Below are positions 33,301 to 39,300 of a DNA stretch of 64,000 bases, piece by piece. The stretch is taken from NCBI RefSeq assembly GCF_039634785.1, contig NZ_JBBIAB010000026.1, positions 1 to 64,000 on the forward strand, in the 5' to 3' direction. The notes beneath the pieces are model-generated. The model was not told the origin of the DNA, did no database searches, and worked only from the letters and a program-made list of their open reading frames with translations. The translations under genes were made by a program, and so were the position numbers. Each line of letters opens with the position of its first letter. The first letter of the stretch is position 1. This DNA comes from Tistrella mobilis. GTDB lineage: Bacteria > Pseudomonadota > Alphaproteobacteria > Tistrellales > Tistrellaceae.

Positions 33301-36300
33301 GACCGCCGAGCTGACGCTGGTCATCACCGCAACCGATGCAGGCGGTCTCACCGCCTCGCGGCTGGTGACGGTGGCGGTGGCCGATGTGAACGAGGCCCCG
33401 GCTGCCCCCACCCTCGACGGGTCGGTGGTGCCGGAGGGTGTGGCCGGTGCCGGCATCGGCACGGTGACGGCGACCGACCCCGATGACGATGTGCTGACCT
33501 ACACGGTCGACGATGCCCGGTTCGAAATCGTCGATGGCGTACTGAAGCTGAAGGACGGCATCAGCCTGGATGCCGAGACCGAGGCGTCGGTCGATCTGGT
33601 GATCACCGCGACCGATCCGGACGGGCTGTCGGCATCGGCCACGGTGACGATCACCGTGCTCGACGACGGCGTCACGCCCACCGTGCCGGTGCTGACCGGG
33701 CGGACGGTGGCCGAGAATCTGGCCGGCGGTGTGATCGGTACCCTGCCGGACCCGAATGGCGGCAGCTTCTCGGTCGATGACGCCCGGTTCGAGATCGTTG
33801 ATCTGGACGGCACCTGGACGCTGAAACTGAAGGACGGTGTGGCGCTCGACCACGAGGCTGCGGCCTCGATCCGCCTGGTCATCACCTCGACCGCGGTCGA
33901 CGACACCACGTTGTCGAGCACGGTGACGATCACCGTCAGCGATGTGAACGAGGTGCCGGGCGCGCCTGCGCTCGATGCCGCCACGGTGGCCGAGAATGCT
34001 GCCGGCGCGGTGATCGGCCGGGTGACCGCAAGCGATCCCGACAGCGGCAGCACGGCCAATGGCCGGCTGACCTATACGGTCGACGATGCCCGGTTCGAGA
34101 TCGTGGGCGGCGTGCTGAAGCTGAAGGACGGCGTCTCCCTCGACCACGAGGCCGCGGCGACCGTCGATCTGGTGCTGACCGTCACCGATGGCGGCGGGCT
34201 CACCGCCAGCCGCACGGTCACCATCACGGTCTCGGATGTGAACGAGGCCCCGGCGGCGCCGTCGGTTTCGGGCACCGGGGTGGCAGAGAACGCGCCCGGT
34301 GCCGTGGTCGGGGCAGTGACCTGCACCGATCCGGATGGCGATGCGCTGACCTTTACGGTCGACGACAGCCGCTTCGAGATCGTCGATATCGACGGTGTCC
34401 AGACCCTGAAGCTGAAGGACGGCATTGCGCTCGACCATGAGAGCGACCCGACCGTGACCCTGGTGGTCACCGCCCGCGATCCGGGCGGTCTGGCGACGGC
34501 GATGATCGTGACGCTGGCGGTCGGCGATGTGAACGAGGCGCCGACGGTGCCGGTGGTGACCGGCGATGCGGTGCAGGGCGGTTCGGAAGGTGCGATCGTC
34601 GGTCGGGTGTCGGCGAGCGATCCGGATGATCCGCTCACCGCCAACGGCCGGCTGACCTATACGGTCGACGATGCGCGGTTCGAGATCGTCGGCGGCGTGC
34701 TGAAGCTGAAGGATGGTGTGGTCATCTCCGCGGCCGACGAGGCTTCGGTGAGCCTGGTGATTACGGTCACCGATGGCGGCGGGCTTTCGGCCTCGACGAC
34801 CGTCGATCTGACCGTGCGTCCCGACACCACCCCGCCGGTGCCGGTGATCGCCGATGGCCGGGTGCCCGAGAATGCGCCGGGTGCCGTGGTCGGCGTGATC
34901 GGCTTCCTCGAGGATGTCGATCCGGGGGTGGATGTCACCGTCTCGGTCGACGATGCCCGCTTCGAGGTCGTCACACAGGATGGCAGCTTCGTGCTGAAGC
35001 TGAAGGACGGCGTGGCGCTCGATCACGAGGCGGCCGACCGGGTCACCCTGCTGCTGACCACCACCACCATCGAGGGCACCCGCTCGTCGGTCGTGACCAT
35101 CGCGGTCGGCGATGTGAACGAGGCGCCCTCGGCCCCGGTGCTCTCCGAGACCGTGGTGCCCGAGGATGCCCAGGTGATCGGCCGGGTGACCGCGACCGAT
35201 CCGGATGCGGCCGAGGCTCTGACCTTCTCGGTCAACGATCCGCGCTTCGAGATCGTGGGCGGCGAGCTGCGGCTGGTGGCGGGTGAGACCCTGGATCACG
35301 AGGGCGAACCCTTCGTCGACCTGGTCATCACCGTCACCGACAAGGGCGGGCTCACCGCCTCGACCGCGGTGCGGCTGACGGTGACCGATGTGCCGGAAGC
35401 GCCGACGACACCGGTTCTGGAGGGTGGCGACATCCCCGAGAACGAGCCGGGCGTGGCGATCGGCACGGTCACCGCGGATGATCCGGACGGCAAGGGCCTG
35501 ACCTTCACCGTCGATGACGACCGCTTCGAGGTCGTGGCCGGCGTGCTGAAGCTGAAGGACGGGGTGTCGCTGGACTACGAGACCGAAGGTTCAGTGAGCG
35601 TCGTGATCACGGCGACCGCGGCCAACGGCTTCTCGGCCTCCGGGACCTATGTCCTGCAGGTGCTGGACGGCAACGACGCCCCGACGGCGCCGGTGCTGGA
35701 TGGCAGCACGGTGCCCGAGAACCAGGCCGGTGCCGTGATCGGTACGGTCACCGCCACCGATCAGGATGCCGATGACGAGCTGACCTTCACGGTCGACGAC
35801 GACCGGTTCGAGATCGTGGACGGCCAGTTGAAGCTGAAGGATGGTGTCTCGCTCGACTACGAGACCGAGCCCACGGTGACGCTGGTGCTGACGGTCACCG
35901 ACCGCGAGGCGATCTCGGCCTCCACCACGGTCACCATCGGGGTGATCGACGACGGCATCGTGCCGCCGACGCCCGTGCTCGACGGCACCACGGTGCCCGA
36001 GAATGCGGCAGGCGCGGTGGTCGGGACCCTGCCGGATGTGGCGGGGGCCAGCTACACGGTCGACGATGCCCGCTTCGAGGTCGTCGAGCTGGACGGCAGC
36101 TGGACGCTGAAGCTGAAGGACGGCATCGCCCTCGACCACGAGGCGGCGGCGGAGATCACGCTCCGTATCACCGCCAGCGGTGCCGATGGCGGCACGGCCT
36201 CTGCCCTGGTGCTGGTGCGGGTGCTGGATGTCGACGAGGCCCCGGCCGCACCGGTGCTGGATGGCGACACGGTTGCCGAGAATGCCGCAGGCGGCGTGAT

Positions 36301-39300
36301 CGGCCGGGTGACTGCCACCGATCCGGATGGGGCCGACACCGGCAATGGTCGTCTGACCTATGGTGTCGACGATGCCCGGTTCGAGATCGTGGGCGGCGTG
36401 CTGAAGCTTAAGGATGGCGTCGCGCTCGACCATGAGGCGGAGCCCGTCGTCGATCTGGTGATCACCGTCACCGACGGCGGCGGCCTGAGCGCCACCCGCA
36501 GCGTGACCATCACCGTCACCGATGTGAACGAGGCCCCGGCGGCGCCGGTGGTCTCGGGCAGCACGGTTGCCGAGAATGCGGCCGGGGCCGTGATCGGCAG
36601 CGTGACCGCCGGCGACCCCGACGGCGATGCGCTGACCTTCATGGTCGACGATGCCCGGTTCGAGATCGTCGACGGCCAGCTGAAGCTGAAGGACGGTATC
36701 GCGCTCGATCACGAGGCCGAACCCTCGGTGACGCTGGTGCTGACCGCAACCGATGCCGGGGGGCTGTCGGCCACCCGGGTGGTCGTGGTGACCGTGACGG
36801 ATGTCAACGAGGCCCCGGCGCAGCCGGTGCTCTCGGCCAGCCTGGTGGGTGAGAACCAGCCGGGGGCGGTGATCGGCGATGTCTCGGCCGGCGATCCGGA
36901 CGGTGATGCGCTGACCTTCAGCGTCGACGACGCCCGGTTCGAGATCGTGGACGGTCAGCTGAAGCTGAAGGATGGCGTCGCACTCGACTTCGAGACCGAA
37001 CCCACGGTCGATCTGGTCATCACCGCGCAGGATGCGGGTGGTCTGACCGGCAGTCTGACCGTGACCATCACCGTGGTCGATGACGGCATGCAGCCGGTGG
37101 TGCCGGTACTGACCGGCAGCACGGTCGCCGAGAACGCGGCCGGGGCCGTGATCGGAACGCTGCCCGACCCCGAGGGCGGCAGCTTCACGGTCGACGATGC
37201 CCGGTTCGAGATCGTCGAGGCCGATGGCAGCTTCGTGCTGAAGCTGAAGGACGGCATCGCGCTCGACCACGAGGCGGCGGCCACCATCGATCTGGTCATC
37301 ACCTCGACCGATATCGAAGGCCATAGCCTCGACGCCCCGATCACCATCCGGGTCACCAATGTGAACGAGGCTCCGGCGGCGCCGGTGCTGGCGGGTGACA
37401 CGGTCGCCGAGAATGCCGCCGGCGGCGTGATCGGCCGGGTGACGACCACCGATCCGGATGCGGGCGACACGGCGAGCTATGCCGTGGACGATGCCCGGTT
37501 CGAAATCGTGGGCGGTGTGCTGAAGCTGAAGGACGGGGTCTCCCTCGACCACGAGGCGGAGCCTGTCGTCGATCTGGTGATCACCGTCACCGATGCGGGC
37601 GGGCTTGTCGCCACCCGCAGCGTGACCATCACCGTCACCGATGTGAACGAGGCCCCGGCGGCGCCGGTGGTCTCGGGCAGCACGGTGGCCGAGAATGCGG
37701 CCGGGGCCGTGATCGGCACGGTGACGGCGACCGACCCCGACGGCGATGCGCTGAGCTATGCGGTCGACGATGCGCGGTTTGAGATCGTCGACGGCCAGTT
37801 GAAGCTGAAGGACGGCATCGCGCTCGATCACGAGGCCGAACCCTCGGTGACGCTGGTGCTGACCGCAACCGACGGTGACGGCCTTGCCACCACCAGCCTG
37901 ATCACCCTCACCGTGACCAATGTCAACGAGGCGCCGACCGCGCCTGCGGTTGCGGGGGATGCGGTGCAGGGCGGCGAGGCCGGTGCGGTGGTCGGCCGGG
38001 TGACGGCCGGCGATCCCGACCAGGGCGACGCGCTGACCTATACGGTGGACGACGCCCGCTTCGAGGTCGTGGACGGCGTGCTGAAGCTGAAGGACGGCGT
38101 CACCCTCGACGCCGGCGATACGACGAGCGTCGATCTGGTGGTGACGGTTACCGACCGCGGCGGGCTTTCGGCCGCCACGGCGATCACCGTCACCGTGCGG
38201 GCCGATGCCACCCCGCCGGTGCCGGTCCTGGCCGATGGCCGGGTCGACGAGAACACCCAGGGCGGCATCGTCGGCGCGGTGGGCTTCCTGGAAGATGTCG
38301 ATCCGGGGGTCGAGGTCACGCTGTCGGTGAACGACGCCCGGTTCGAGATCGTCGAGATCGACGGCCAGGCGGTGCTGAAGCTGAAGGACGGCGTCTCCCT
38401 CGACCACGAGGCGGCCGACCGGATCACGCTGGTGATCACGGCGACCACCATCGAGGGCAGCCGCAGTGCCGCGGTGGTGATCGCGGTCGGCGACGTGAAC
38501 GAGGCGCCGGCGGTGCCGGTGATCGACAACCGCACCGTCGCCGAGAACGCGCCGGGGGCGGTGGTCGGCACCATCACCGTCAGCGACCCGGATGCGGCGG
38601 CGAGCGATTTCGGCAGCCTGGAGGTCTCGGTCGACGATGCCCGCTTCGAGGTGGTGGAACGTGACGGCGCGCTGGTTCTGAAGCTGAAGGATGGCGTGTC
38701 GCTCGACCACGAGACCGGGCTTGGGGTGACGCTGACGCTCACCGTCACCGATGGCGGCGGTCTCTCCACCAGCCGGACGGTCGAGATCCTGGTCACCGAC
38801 GTGCCCGAGGCGCCGACGGCGCCGGTGCTGGATGGCGCGACCGTGGCCGAGAATGCCGCCGGTGCGGTGATCGGCACGGTTACGGCCGGGGATCCGGATG
38901 TGGGCGAGGCGCCGGTCATCACCGTCGACGATGCCCGCTTCGAGATCGTCGACGGCCAGCTGAAGCTGAAGGACGGCCTTGCGCTCGATCACGAGGGCGA
39001 GCCGACCGTGACGCTGGTGCTGACCGCAACCGACGCCACCGGCCTTGCCACCAGCACGACCGTGGTGATCACGGTCGGCGACGTGAACGAGGCGCCCTCG
39101 GCGCCGGTGCTGCTCGACGATCGGGTCGGTGAGAACGAGCCCGGCGGCGTGGTCGGCGGCATCTCGGTCGACGATCCCGATCTGGGCGACACCGTCACCG
39201 TCACGGTCGACGATGCCCGCTTCGAGGTAGTCGAGGTCGACGGCGCGCTGGTCCTGAAACTGAAGGACGGCGTGGCGCTGGACTACGAGACCGACGGCAC